Source of the DNA: Anaerolineales bacterium | GTDB taxonomy: Bacteria > Chloroflexota > Anaerolineae > Anaerolineales > Villigracilaceae | DNA length: 11,644 bases | NCBI GenBank assembly: GCA_016789205.1 | Contig: JAEURF010000025.1 | Span: 1 to 11,644, forward strand | Direction of reading: 5' to 3' | Shown: positions 1-7,550 of the stretch, piece by piece | How the letters are laid out: every line of letters begins with the position of its first letter | How positions within the stretch are numbered: position 1 is the stretch's first letter | Notes under the pieces: model-generated | Database searches by the model: none | What the model saw: the letters and a program-made list of their open reading frames with translations, nothing else | Told to the model about the DNA's origin: nothing | Program-made: the position numbers and the translations under genes

Positions 1-283
1 CACCAAATAAATCTATAACAAGCAGTGGGTGGTCGGGATGAGAAATCGTGGTCTGGTCAACAACCATAATGAAAGCATGGTTATAGTCTTTAGGGATAAG
101 CGACATAAGTTGTTCTTTGGTCATATTTGAATATTCCTCGTCGCTTAGAAAATCTACATTAGCACGAAAACCAAAAAGACCGACAGGTTTTTGTATCATC
201 TTACAAATTAAATCCCACGTAGATTGCTCTGAAAAGTCAGTCCGCAGTACAAGCGCGTTTTCGGTTTCTGGAATTATTTTCAT
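1..283 (-). CDS. DUF6924-like protein, N-terminal part (cut by window edge)
   Basis: The ATG is at 283-281 and the frame stays open for 94 codons to the left edge, so the C-terminus is missing. The start reads MKIIPETENALVLRTDFS, followed by a segment with GLFGFRANVDFLSDEEYSNM, then LIPKDYNHAFIMVVDQTT and HPLLVIDL. The pattern 'LVLRTDFS... W..I ... FRA.V.F..D..Y...T.EQL..LIP..Y.H.F..VVD..T...P.HPLLV.DL' matches, from memory, the DUF6924 family of short cytosolic proteins with no known function. No signal peptide or membrane segment is visible. No clear Shine-Dalgarno or strong promoter lies upstream. The gene is divergent from the clostripain-like protease. The family name is recalled, not searched, but the frame itself is convincing because the opposite-strand frame has low-complexity, unprotein-like composition. 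Confidence 0.75.
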   Translation of the reverse strand, partial: MKIIPETENALVLRTDFSEQSTWDLICKMIQKPVGLFGFRANVDFLSDEEYSNMTKEQLMSLIPKDYNHAFIMVVDQTTISHPDHPLLVIDLFG

Positions 284-421
284 AATCTATTTAATAAGTT
301 TAGCATAAAACAAATTTGAATTCTTTCTGATAGTCTCTGACCGCAAATGATTGCTATTCACTCTATAATTCGCGCAGAGGTGCAAATGAACAGAAACAAA
401 TTCACTTAACCAATCTCCTAC

Positions 422-450
422 TTGAAATCCCATTCCTAAAATGCTATGCT
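422..450 (+). promoter_or_regulatory. Sigma70-type promoter of the clostripain-like gene
   Basis: TTGAAA at 422-427, a 17-nt spacer and TATGCT at 445-450 form a good housekeeping promoter. The predicted start is near 457, giving a leader of about 30 nt. A Shine-Dalgarno TTGGAGG (477-483) lies 4 nt before the ATG at 488. Confidence 0.6.
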
Positions 451-487
451 AATCTGAGTAAGTTCATCCCAACATTTTGGAGGCATC

Positions 488-1657
488 ATGCGCAAGTCAA
501 CTCGTTCGATTGTTTCGTTCGTGCTTTTGATAGTTCTACTCAGCACCTTCAGCGGTATCGTCTCAGCCGCCCCGCCCGCGCCAAACGCCAAATGGACTGT
601 CATGGTCTACATCGCAGGCGATAACAACCTCGAAGATTATGTCGTCAAAGATTTAGAACTTGAACTTGGCGCAGTCGGCTCTAGCGCGGATGTCCAAATC
701 GTTGCCCTTGCAGACCGTGCTCCCGGTTATGACACAAGTCGAGGCGATTGGCAAGGTACAAAAATTTATCACGTTACACAAGGTATGATTGCAGATTCAG
801 CAAGCGCAGTTGAAGATTGGGGCGAAAGAAACACTGGCGACCCACAAACCTTAATTGATTTTGTTAATTGGTCTAAAACCAATTACCCCGCCGACCATTA
901 TGTTTTATATTTCTGGGGTCACGGCTGGAACTGGCATCCCGGTTACGTCATGTCTGACGATACCAATGCCGATACACTCGATTACCAAGAAATGCAAGCC
1001 GCTATTCCATCACTTGGTTTTATTGATGTGGTTGGTTATGATGGCTGTAACATGGCATCTATTGAAATTTTTGATTTATGGCACGGTCATGCCACCGCCG
1101 TCAGCAGTTCACAAGAATATGTCGGCTGGGACGGAATCGAATACGACCTCGTCCTCGCTCAACTCGCCGCAAACCCAAACATGACGGCTGACCAAGTTGC
1201 GATTGCGACAAGCCAAAGTGCTACCAAAGATAAGACTTGGTCTGCGGTTGCAGTAGATTCTCGCTACGACGCGCTTCAAACCGCACTTGATAATTGGTTC
1301 ACCGCCCTCAACAATGGCTTATCTGCGAATCGCAAAAAATATGACAGTGCCTTCAATGCCACCCGCTCTATGTGGCAAGCACCGATGGATAAAGACTTGT
1401 ACGATATGGCGTATGAAATCAAACGCCTTGTAGCAGATACAAATATCAAAAACAAGAGTCAAGCGGTTATGGATGCTATCACAGCAGTTGTGTTACATGA
1501 GCGCCACGTCAATGCTTATGCCGATGTTCATGGTATTTCTATTTATCACATCTCTAAAGCCAGCCAAAAAGATTCAAACTACATCTACTACCGTTCCACC
1601 TTAAACTTTGCGCTCACCACCATTTGGGATGAATTCCTAGATGCCTATGCAAAATAG
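488..1657 (+). CDS. Exported clostripain-family (peptidase C11) cysteine protease
   Basis: This 389-residue protein starts with a Sec signal peptide: basic MRKSTR, a hydrophobic stretch at 8-23, and probable cleavage after SGIVSA (residue 27). The mature part opens with KWTVMVYIAGDNNLE (35-49), the usual first strand of C11 peptidases. The catalytic His is H145 in YFWGHGWNW and the nucleophile is C187 in VVGYDGCNMASIE. D185, two residues before the Cys, occupies the position linked to basic P1 (Arg/Lys) preference in clostripain. SSSQEYVGWDGIEY (206-219) is also typical of the family. It should therefore be an extracytoplasmic endopeptidase. It is a single-domain, monocistronic form without C-terminal sorting domains. 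It has its own promoter and ends at a hairpin. The family assignment is strong; substrate and activation by self-cleavage are not shown by the sequence. Confidence 0.9.
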   Translation: MRKSTRSIVSFVLLIVLLSTFSGIVSAAPPAPNAKWTVMVYIAGDNNLEDYVVKDLELELGAVGSSADVQIVALADRAPGYDTSRGDWQGTKIYHVTQGMIADSASAVEDWGERNTGDPQTLIDFVNWSKTNYPADHYVLYFWGHGWNWHPGYVMSDDTNADTLDYQEMQAAIPSLGFIDVVGYDGCNMASIEIFDLWHGHATAVSSSQEYVGWDGIEYDLVLAQLAANPNMTADQVAIATSQSATKDKTWSAVAVDSRYDALQTALDNWFTALNNGLSANRKKYDSAFNATRSMWQAPMDKDLYDMAYEIKRLVADTNIKNKSQAVMDAITAVVLHERHVNAYADVHGISIYHISKASQKDSNYIYYRSTLNFALTTIWDEFLDAYAK

Positions 1658-1664
1658 TTAAACT

Positions 1665-1716
1665 AATAAACATGACATGTCTTATCAAGGTTTCTCAGAG
1701 ACATGTCATGTTTATT
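1665..1716. terminator. Bidirectional terminator between convergent genes
   Basis: A perfect 18-bp inverted repeat (1665-1682 against 1699-1716) has a 16-nt loop and is flanked by A-rich and T-rich ends (TTTATTTTC on +, TTTATTAG on -). It sits 7 nt after the protease stop and directly beyond the stop of the convergent carotenoid oxygenase gene, so it can serve both strands. Confidence 0.8.
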
Positions 1717-1717
1717 T

Positions 1718-3667
1718 TCAAAATCTTTGTTTTACTAATGGGTTAGCTATCTCTTTTGCTCGGTGTGTAGCGACTGAATCCGAAACATCAAAAAAGGGAT
1801 ATATCAACTCTTCAAAACATTCCAACACACTCTTATCCCATTTTTTAAGTTCTTCTTTGGGATAATCCTCTCGAATGGGAACATGATACAAAACTTCTTT
1901 TTGATTTAATTTCTCTTCAAAATGTTTCGGAATATAAATTGTATGAAAAAGCGTTGAATTATTTAATGACTCATGACTAAGTTTACAAATGGGTCCTTTT
2001 GCCAAATCATCGGCGTTAAATATCCAATACTCATGCCCAGAAGATTTGTCGCCAGAAACATCATCAGTCACAACGCCAGCAATGAGGTAGCCTGAAGCGT
2101 TTTTATTTTTCGAATCAAGTATTGCGATGGTATAAAGCAAAACTTTATCTGGAAAAACATAAGCATCTGCAATTGCAAAATCTTTTGTCGTGATTCGGCA
2201 TATCGAATTATTTTGATGAATCCCCTCGCCCGCTATCATTTCTTCAAGCGGCACTTGGCGAGCATTTATATTTTTATAAGCATTCAAAATTCTTTGCGGC
2301 AGAATATCACGCGAAAAACCTTTGAACATCACAAACAAATCCTGCCCGTGATACTCTTCTATTTGCCGATTCATAAAAGTATAAACATACGGTCCCCAAC
2401 AATAAGGCATTTCGGAAATATATTTTGATTGAACTTCAGATTGAGAAATATCTATTATGTGTTTGCCAATGCTACTCAAATCTAATACGGGCAATGTGCC
2501 ATATCCAATTAAATGTTTTGGGAAAAGATTTCCATCTAAATCGCGGTCATAACTGCGGATGGTTTCGGCAGTATTTGTGGCTGGGGTATGGAGCATGTAC
2601 ACTGTAATTTTGTGATTGAGGTTTTCATATTCTGCAATTAAATGAATACAAGGTTTATCCACTACAATTTTTTTTGATGGTACAGTTTTCTTACTTGCTA
2701 TTAAATCTCGGCGGTCAATAACATGTATAACTGTTTTATCGGAAGGGTTTTTCGCATTTTTCCACGGCGTAAACATTTCTGTACCCGCTACAAATGCAGT
2801 ATCAGCCAACAAAATATAATCGCGCGTAAAAATTAATTCATGCACACTTTGTTTGATTTCAATTTCTTGACCATCATGATCTACGACAATCCACTTTTCA
2901 AAATCATGATATCCATCCCAACGCATCAACCTGACTGGATGCTCGCTTCCATTCCCCTCTTTTAGTTGGTAATTGACCATGAAAACTTCATTTGTCTGAT
3001 GGTCGGTGTATAGGACGTGTGAATTGTTATACCCAGCAAACAGACTCCCCATCACTTCACCTGCATTTGCAGAAAGCATCGGAAGCCATTCATCTCTTCG
3101 CCCAACAGGTGTTACGACTCTTAAACTATCTCGTTCAATTATCCATGGACGGTCAATGTCACTGGTTACGGCTAGTCGCCCATCGGGCAAGAGATATAAA
3201 CCTTCTGCATAAGAAAACATTCCTAATCCAGGAGAGAGATACATGAATCCAAAAAAGTCAAAGCGGTGACGTGTGTTTTTAAGTTTTTGACGAGCCAATG
3301 CAACAGGCGTCCACAAAAAACGATTTGTAAGTTGAGCATTGCTTCCATCAAAATCAATGCGGATAATGTTAGTATCTCCAACCATAAATGCTTCTGGTGA
3401 ACCCAAACACTGACAAATGTATAACGAACCTTCAAGGTCAGCTGGCAGGTTTCCAGTCAGGCAATGAAGCGTTATTTCAGAATCAACTGTGGATGTGTTA
3501 TGAACTGTATAGTTATCTGGGATAACAGGCGAAGAAGTTGGTCTCTGACTAAAAGAAGTCAACAAGGTTGTAATAAATTGATGAAGTTTACGAGCCAACC
3601 CTAATATGTAGCGAAATCTTGGATAAATATTTTTGAAAACAGACGGTGGAGTTTGTTGTTTGCTCAT
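1718..3667 (-). CDS. Carotenoid cleavage oxygenase family protein (RPE65/CCD-like)
   Basis: This 649-residue protein should be an Fe(II)-dependent seven-bladed propeller enzyme that oxidatively cleaves carotenoids, apocarotenoids or stilbene-type substrates. The entry motif GNLPADLEGSLYI is at 72-84, followed by a GD..I.RIDFDG segment (97-108) and NRFLWTP (115-121). The four iron-binding histidines can be placed: H217 (NNSHVLYTDHQTNEVF), H276 (SVHELIFTRDYILL), H342 (CIHLIAEYEN) and H575 (LFHTIYIPK). It is longer than the usual 480-540 residues. The first 45 residues are basic and partly hydrophobic (possible membrane association), and the last 70 form an extra tail. It is the third gene of an operon, 9 nt after the dehydrogenase stop, with no strong Shine-Dalgarno of its own, so translation may depend on the upstream gene. 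The family is secure; the substrate is unknown. Confidence 0.87.
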   Translation of the reverse strand: MSKQQTPPSVFKNIYPRFRYILGLARKLHQFITTLLTSFSQRPTSSPVIPDNYTVHNTSTVDSEITLHCLTGNLPADLEGSLYICQCLGSPEAFMVGDTNIIRIDFDGSNAQLTNRFLWTPVALARQKLKNTRHRFDFFGFMYLSPGLGMFSYAEGLYLLPDGRLAVTSDIDRPWIIERDSLRVVTPVGRRDEWLPMLSANAGEVMGSLFAGYNNSHVLYTDHQTNEVFMVNYQLKEGNGSEHPVRLMRWDGYHDFEKWIVVDHDGQEIEIKQSVHELIFTRDYILLADTAFVAGTEMFTPWKNAKNPSDKTVIHVIDRRDLIASKKTVPSKKIVVDKPCIHLIAEYENLNHKITVYMLHTPATNTAETIRSYDRDLDGNLFPKHLIGYGTLPVLDLSSIGKHIIDISQSEVQSKYISEMPYCWGPYVYTFMNRQIEEYHGQDLFVMFKGFSRDILPQRILNAYKNINARQVPLEEMIAGEGIHQNNSICRITTKDFAIADAYVFPDKVLLYTIAILDSKNKNASGYLIAGVVTDDVSGDKSSGHEYWIFNADDLAKGPICKLSHESLNNSTLFHTIYIPKHFEEKLNQKEVLYHVPIREDYPKEELKKWDKSVLECFEELIYPFFDVSDSVATHRAKEIANPLVKQRF

Positions 3668-3676
3668 TGCTTTATT

Positions 3677-4591
3677 TTAGGATGTTAATCCAGTTAATTT
3701 CTCACTGATATCCCAAATTTGTTTTCCCATTTCCCTATCAAGTGCATGAGGGGCTGGTTTTTCTACGTGGGTCATGTTAAAAAATTTTCCGCTTGTATTA
3801 CTTAATTCTGGAGCGGCGGCAAAATAGTAAAGTGCTTCACCAGATATCTTGGGGTCTTTTAATATGAAAGAAAGTAAATATTTTTGATACAAACGATAAA
3901 TTAATCCATTGTTCATGCCAATGTTTGTGGCAACTTCACCAGGATGCACTGCATTGATTGTGACACCGCTTCCATTTAACCTTTCGGCTAATTCCCAAAC
4001 TGTTAATAACTGAGCAGTCTTAGAAGCGCCATAACCTTGTAAACCTCTGTATCTTCGTTTTTCCCATGTAAGATCATCTAGCTTTAATCCACCAAAACGA
4101 TGTCCTTCAGAACTGACTTGGATAATTCGAGAAGGGGATGACTCAATCATTCGGTCAATCAGTAAGCGTGTAAATAAAAATGATGCCAGATGATTGACCT
4201 CAAATGCCGTTTCAAATCCGTCTGCTGTTAAGGTGCGTGTGGTGAAATGCATACCTGCATTGTTGATTAAGACTTTAATGACAGGGAACTGATTAAGAAT
4301 TTGCTTTGCGGCATTTCTAACATCATCTAATTTTGAAAAATCTGCTTGAACAATGTCAACTTGGGTGTTGAATAAATTTGTAATTTCAGCTTTAACAATA
4401 TTTGCCTTTTCAATATTTCGACAAACTAAAACTAAATGGGCTCCTGCTTGTGCAATTCGTTTTGCGGCTTGATAGCCCACGCCTGATGTTGCTCCAGTAA
4501 TCACACACACTTGACCATCCAATCTAGCAGTGGTGGTTTTTTGAGGTTTTCTTGCGTTTTCAATAAATTGAAGTTCTTCAGGAAGTTTCAA
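3677..4591 (-). CDS. Short-chain dehydrogenase/reductase, retinol-dehydrogenase-like
   Basis: This 304-residue classical SDR uses NAD(P)H. The cofactor loop TGATSGVG is at 32-39, NNAG at 110-113, the catalytic serine in VSSEGH (about 161), Tyr187 and Lys191 in YGASK, and HPGEV at 216-220. The layout with an N-terminal extension before the Rossmann fold and a long substrate loop resembles vertebrate and plant RDH/WWOX-like enzymes. Next to a carotenoid oxygenase, a role in reducing or oxidising an apocarotenal or retinal-type aldehyde is a reasonable inference. The start codon is TTG (4591-4589). An in-frame TAA lies only 15 nt upstream (the stop of the preceding gene) and no in-frame ATG occurs before residue 114, so TTG is effectively forced. 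The Shine-Dalgarno is weak. The gap to the upstream gene is 12 nt, consistent with one operon. Confidence 0.88.
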   Translation of the reverse strand: MKLPEELQFIENARKPQKTTTARLDGQVCVITGATSGVGYQAAKRIAQAGAHLVLVCRNIEKANIVKAEITNLFNTQVDIVQADFSKLDDVRNAAKQILNQFPVIKVLINNAGMHFTTRTLTADGFETAFEVNHLASFLFTRLLIDRMIESSPSRIIQVSSEGHRFGGLKLDDLTWEKRRYRGLQGYGASKTAQLLTVWELAERLNGSGVTINAVHPGEVATNIGMNNGLIYRLYQKYLLSFILKDPKISGEALYYFAAAPELSNTSGKFFNMTHVEKPAPHALDREMGKQIWDISEKLTGLTS

Positions 4592-4603
4592 TGTGGTATC
4601 CGA

Positions 4604-5044
4604 TTACCCAAAATATTTGTGCATGAATTTTCTGTATGGACGATGAAACCAAGGAATTTCATTGAAGATATCACCCCACAAATCGTAATAATCGCGCTGT
4701 TTGATAATGCGATTATCTTCGCCAAATGTAAGTTTTGTGCATCCAAACATGGGTGTGCTGGGAAATTTCTTGAAAATCATGGTCATTTTCCATTCCATGA
4801 AAATCTCTTTTTCGTTTTGCGCGATTGAAGTAATGTCCATTTGTAATTGTTCACAACGCTTCGTAAGCCGATCGCATAATGCAATGAAATTATCTTTGCC
4901 CTCTACTTTTTGAATACTATCTTGAAAAATAATATCATCATGATAATAAGGGAAAATATGTGACCAATCAGGTTTTCCCTCGCGGTTATAGGTTTGAGAC
5001 CAAAGTCTCAAAATATCATTTGTAGTTAATGGTTCTATGCTCAT
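4604..5044 (-). CDS. NTF2/SnoaL-like small protein, first gene of the carotenoid oxygenase operon
   Basis: This 146-residue soluble protein has the cone-shaped alpha+beta barrel pattern of the NTF2/SnoaL superfamily. N-terminal helices are followed by WSHIFPYYHDDIIFQD (27-42), then VEGKDNFIALCDRL (47-60) and a central strand IFMEWKMTMIF (81-91). The C-terminal strand is G..NRIIKQRDYYDLWGDIF, with the RDYYDL signature shared by 'nuclear transport factor 2 family' proteins found with oxidoreductases. Such proteins act as isomerases, cyclases, hydrolases or ligand carriers, and no specific catalytic set can be assigned here. A strong Shine-Dalgarno AAAAGGA (5055-5049) lies 4 nt before the ATG. 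It leads the operon with the SDR and oxygenase, so it may act on the same isoprenoid-derived substrate (inference). Confidence 0.75.
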   Translation of the reverse strand: MSIEPLTTNDILRLWSQTYNREGKPDWSHIFPYYHDDIIFQDSIQKVEGKDNFIALCDRLTKRCEQLQMDITSIAQNEKEIFMEWKMTMIFKKFPSTPMFGCTKLTFGEDNRIIKQRDYYDLWGDIFNEIPWFHRPYRKFMHKYFG

Positions 5045-5154
5045 AGATTCCTTTTGAGGGCAAGTTAAATGCTAAACTTCACAAAACCAACCTCAGGTCA
5101 AGAAAGAGGCGTATCGAATACCGCACTATTGTGTAATAATACCTACAAGTTTAC

Positions 5155-5160
5155 TATAAT
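5155..5160 (+). promoter_or_regulatory. Probable -10 box of the 268-aa gene
   Basis: A consensus TATAAT lies at 5155-5160; the -35 is poor (TGTAAT at 5132-5137 with 17-nt spacing). The 166-nt region 5045-5210 must also hold the divergent promoter of the NTF2/SDR/oxygenase operon, for which I see only weak candidates such as TTGACC at 5101-5096. GGAG at 5200-5203 sets the ATG at 5211. Confidence 0.4.
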
Positions 5161-5210
5161 CCTAATCATTGAATTAATCATATTCTTAGAAATAATTTTG
5201 GAGTTCATTA

Positions 5211-6017
5211 ATGGAAAATTCTGTATTAACAAAAAAACTTTCTAGGTTTGGGCGGCTGGGAAGAAGCATTATAAAAAGATTCATCTATTCTCAAATGACA
5301 ATTTTTTCTGGGTTGAAAATCGCCTTTGGAAAAGACCAGCCACTTGTGCAGTTTACAGTTGAAAATGACCCTCCTTCTATCTATTGGGTGTACCGAATAA
5401 AATCATCTGAAATTGACAATTTGTTACAAAAACTTGGCGTCCCTTCCAATTTTTCACTAAGCCCGATCAAGTGTTTGAATACAGATGAACCCTCTTATTT
5501 TCTAGCAGTCAATGCTTATCGTGTATCTGGGTTGGTGAAAGGTATTCGAGCGGAATGGTCTATTTTTGTTAAGGATAATAAAGATTTAACTAATACGCCA
5601 CGTTATATGATTGTAGATGCTAAATCTTCAAATACTTCAATGGACCCAGTTGATGTGATTACCAAAGCATCAAAAGTTATTCATAAACGTGATGGCAATG
5701 TAATTCATACTGAAATTGGTGAAGGCGATAAAGCTTTTGTTTCAACCATTACTCTTCCAGACAGTTTGCCATCCGTGCATTCATCTGCGGAGTGGGTATC
5801 TGCCAATGACTATATCTATTGGAGCAATGGAATTTGCGACCGTACATTTTATAATGCGGGACTGGCTGATACCAAGCAAAGCCTTGTCAGCAACAAAAAC
5901 GCTGTCATTAAAGATGGAACTTTTTGGGCTCAGTTTGTAGAGCCTGAAGCAGTCTATGTTTTGAAACTAAATAATGCGATTGAATTTGTTGTTACTCCTT
6001 GGCATAGTGTAGGTTGA
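5211..6017 (+). CDS. Uncharacterised 268-aa protein, possibly acetoacetate-decarboxylase-like fold
   Basis: I do not firmly recognise this protein. It has a basic N-terminus (KKLSRFGRLGRSIIKRF) that may lie on a membrane, then a beta-rich body without signal peptide or clear transmembrane helix. The segment SYFLAVNAYRVSGLVKGIRAEW (95-116), then PRYMIVDAKSS, then SMDPVDVITKASKVIHKRDGN (143-163) resembles the strand order of acetoacetate-decarboxylase-like proteins: a 'vsG...aEw' strand, then a strand, then a '..PK/TK' segment. The catalytic lysine cannot be assigned with confidence. The C-terminal part is rich in aromatic residues (ANDYIYWSNGICDRTFY, 198-214) and ends in a strand, AIEFVVTPWHSV. 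It is divergent from the NTF2/SDR/oxygenase operon and has similar low-GC codon use, so a shared pathway is plausible. It has a good Shine-Dalgarno and ends at a strong hairpin. Confidence 0.7.
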   Translation: MENSVLTKKLSRFGRLGRSIIKRFIYSQMTIFSGLKIAFGKDQPLVQFTVENDPPSIYWVYRIKSSEIDNLLQKLGVPSNFSLSPIKCLNTDEPSYFLAVNAYRVSGLVKGIRAEWSIFVKDNKDLTNTPRYMIVDAKSSNTSMDPVDVITKASKVIHKRDGNVIHTEIGEGDKAFVSTITLPDSLPSVHSSAEWVSANDYIYWSNGICDRTFYNAGLADTKQSLVSNKNAVIKDGTFWAQFVEPEAVYVLKLNNAIEFVVTPWHSVG

Positions 6018-6064
6018 AATAGAATATAAAATTATAAATTCCTTATCATTAACAAGTAAAGTAA

Positions 6065-6102
6065 AAGAAAAGCCACGAACCAATTGGTTCGTGGCTTTTC
6101 TT
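6065..6102. terminator. Perfectly palindromic bidirectional terminator
   Basis: A 38-nt perfect palindrome centred at 6083/6084 gives a GC-rich stem core (GCCACGAACC) flanked by A-run and T-run on both sides. It separates the convergent 268-aa gene (stop 6017) and the repeat protein (stop 6114) and can terminate both. Confidence 0.85.
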
Positions 6103-6113
6103 ATTTTAAGAAA

Positions 6114-7550
6114 CTATGCTTTTACTTTTATCCCTGCCGCACGGAGTTCTTCGAGCAGGTATTCATCTACGCCGTTCATGCGCATTTCAAGCAATTGTTC
6201 AAGTGTTAAATCTTCGCTGTACTTCGAACGCATATCACGAATAAAGCGTGGGGTAACATGGTGAATGCTTAATTCAACCAAATCATCTACCTTCAAATCT
6301 TTAAAGCCAAGTTCACTTAATTCGCGCACGAATTTTCCGCTCACGCCATGATTTTGTAAATCTTCTAAATCACTGACGCTTAAGTCTTTCATCCCAGCCT
6401 CTGCCATAGATTTGATGAATTTTGCGGATATGCCTTGGTCGGCTAAATCAATAAAATCTTCGGTAGTAAAATGATTCAAACCGAGTTCACGCATCTCTGC
6501 CACAAAACGGGCAGTGACACCGTGATTGCTCATTTCAATCAAGTCATCTACATCCAAATCTTTCAAGCCGAGTTCACGTAATTCTGCTACAAATTCTGGT
6601 TTTACATCATGATTGCTAAGTTCAATTAATTCGTCAATGTCCATATCTTTAAAGCCGAGGCTTTGAAATGAAGCAATATAATCTGCTGACACATCGTGGT
6701 TACTCAACTCAACCAAATCATCAATATCAAAATCTTTCAAGTCGAGCGCTTGTAGTTCTGCAATAAATTTTGGGGAAACATCATGGTTTTTTAATTCAAT
6801 CAAATCTTCTACATCAAAATCTTTCAAGCCTACGTTTTTTAATTCGGCTATGTATTTTGCCGAAACATCGTGAATACCCAATTCAATTAATTCATCGGCA
6901 GTCAGGTCTTTGAGACCAGCATTTTTCAACTCACTGATAAGTTTTGGCGAAAAACCATGATTACTCAAATCGGTCAGTTCATCAATGCTTAAATCTTTCA
7001 AGCCAGCATTTTTTAATTCGGCAATATATTTCGGAGAAACGCCTTGTAAGTTCAAATCCACAATTTCATTGGCATCTAAATCGGTAATGCCGAGGTCACG
7101 CAGTTCACGCACATAACGCGGGGTGATGTCATGAATGCGTAAGTTAATCCACTCGCCTAACCCATCAGGTTCTACACCCAATGCCAACATTTCACGTATA
7201 TATTCAGCCGTTAAGTTATGCATCTGAATTTCTTGCAAATCAGAAATGGTGACATGGTCAATGCCGGCCTCTTTCAACGCTGAAACTAAATCTTGCACAC
7301 GGACGTTACGTGCAACGTTCATTGGCACCACTGGAGTAACAGGTGTTACAGGAGTCACTGGCGAAACTGGAGACAAAGCCGCAAGATGAGATAAATGTGA
7401 AAGTCCGGGAACAAGCGGAGACGAGTCAGAGGCGGGTTCTTCATCCCCCACTTCTTCCATCGCTTTAAAAAGTTGTTCGGCTTCATCAGGCGAAATTTTC
7501 CCTTCCGCAAGCATATCCAAAACCATCAGGCGTTCTTTTTGTCCGTTCAT
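6114..7550 (-). CDS. SHOCT-like N-terminus plus 29-residue helical repeat protein
   Basis: The protein has 478 residues. Residues 5-32 (ERLMVLDMLAEGKISPDEAE and following) match the SHOCT-like helical hairpin usually found at the N-terminus of DUF4097/YvlB-type proteins. A Pro/Thr/Val linker (SPVSPVTPVTPVTPVVP, 60-76) follows. Residues 84-460 are 13 tandem 29-residue repeats and 461-478 a final half repeat. The repeat consensus is roughly V-S-x-K-[FY]-I-A-E-L-x-x-x-G-L-K-D-L-x-[IV]-D-[ED]-L-I-E-L-S-N-H-[DG], strongly acidic and predicted to form alternating short helices. Similar repeats occur in bacterial proteins attached to M56/BlaR1-type peptidases, where they likely bind proteins. No signal peptide or membrane segment is visible, so it appears cytosolic. 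It overlaps the DUF2089 gene by ATGA and has AAAGGAG (7564-7558) inside that gene, which implies coupled translation. Function unknown; a scaffold or anti-regulator partner of DUF2089 is an inference. Confidence 0.85.
   Translation of the reverse strand: MNGQKERLMVLDMLAEGKISPDEAEQLFKAMEEVGDEEPASDSSPLVPGLSHLSHLAALSPVSPVTPVTPVTPVVPMNVARNVRVQDLVSALKEAGIDHVTISDLQEIQMHNLTAEYIREMLALGVEPDGLGEWINLRIHDITPRYVRELRDLGITDLDANEIVDLNLQGVSPKYIAELKNAGLKDLSIDELTDLSNHGFSPKLISELKNAGLKDLTADELIELGIHDVSAKYIAELKNVGLKDFDVEDLIELKNHDVSPKFIAELQALDLKDFDIDDLVELSNHDVSADYIASFQSLGFKDMDIDELIELSNHDVKPEFVAELRELGLKDLDVDDLIEMSNHGVTARFVAEMRELGLNHFTTEDFIDLADQGISAKFIKSMAEAGMKDLSVSDLEDLQNHGVSGKFVRELSELGFKDLKVDDLVELSIHHVTPRFIRDMRSKYSEDLTLEQLLEMRMNGVDEYLLEELRAAGIKVKA
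6171..7301 (-). repeat. 13 tandem 87-bp coding repeats
   Basis: The repeat region of the 478-aa protein has an exact 87-bp (29-codon) period with no length variation across 13 units. The central units (about residues 171-344) are most alike, especially around the GLKDL codons. Units at both ends are more diverged (for example RSKYSEDLTLEQ near the end), as in solenoids that grow by internal duplication. Confidence 0.85.

Noticed and set aside
117..308. Small + strand open frame at the left end
   Set aside because: It is antisense to the DUF6924-like gene, with no ribosome binding site and no domain pattern.
5073..5101. TTGACC as -35 of the NTF2/SDR/oxygenase operon
   Set aside because: No acceptable -10 box occurs at 16-18 nt spacing; the real promoter could not be assigned.
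6171..7301. 87-bp periodicity as a CRISPR array or satellite
   Set aside because: The repeats are coding, diverged and contiguous with no spacers; the period is exactly 29 codons.
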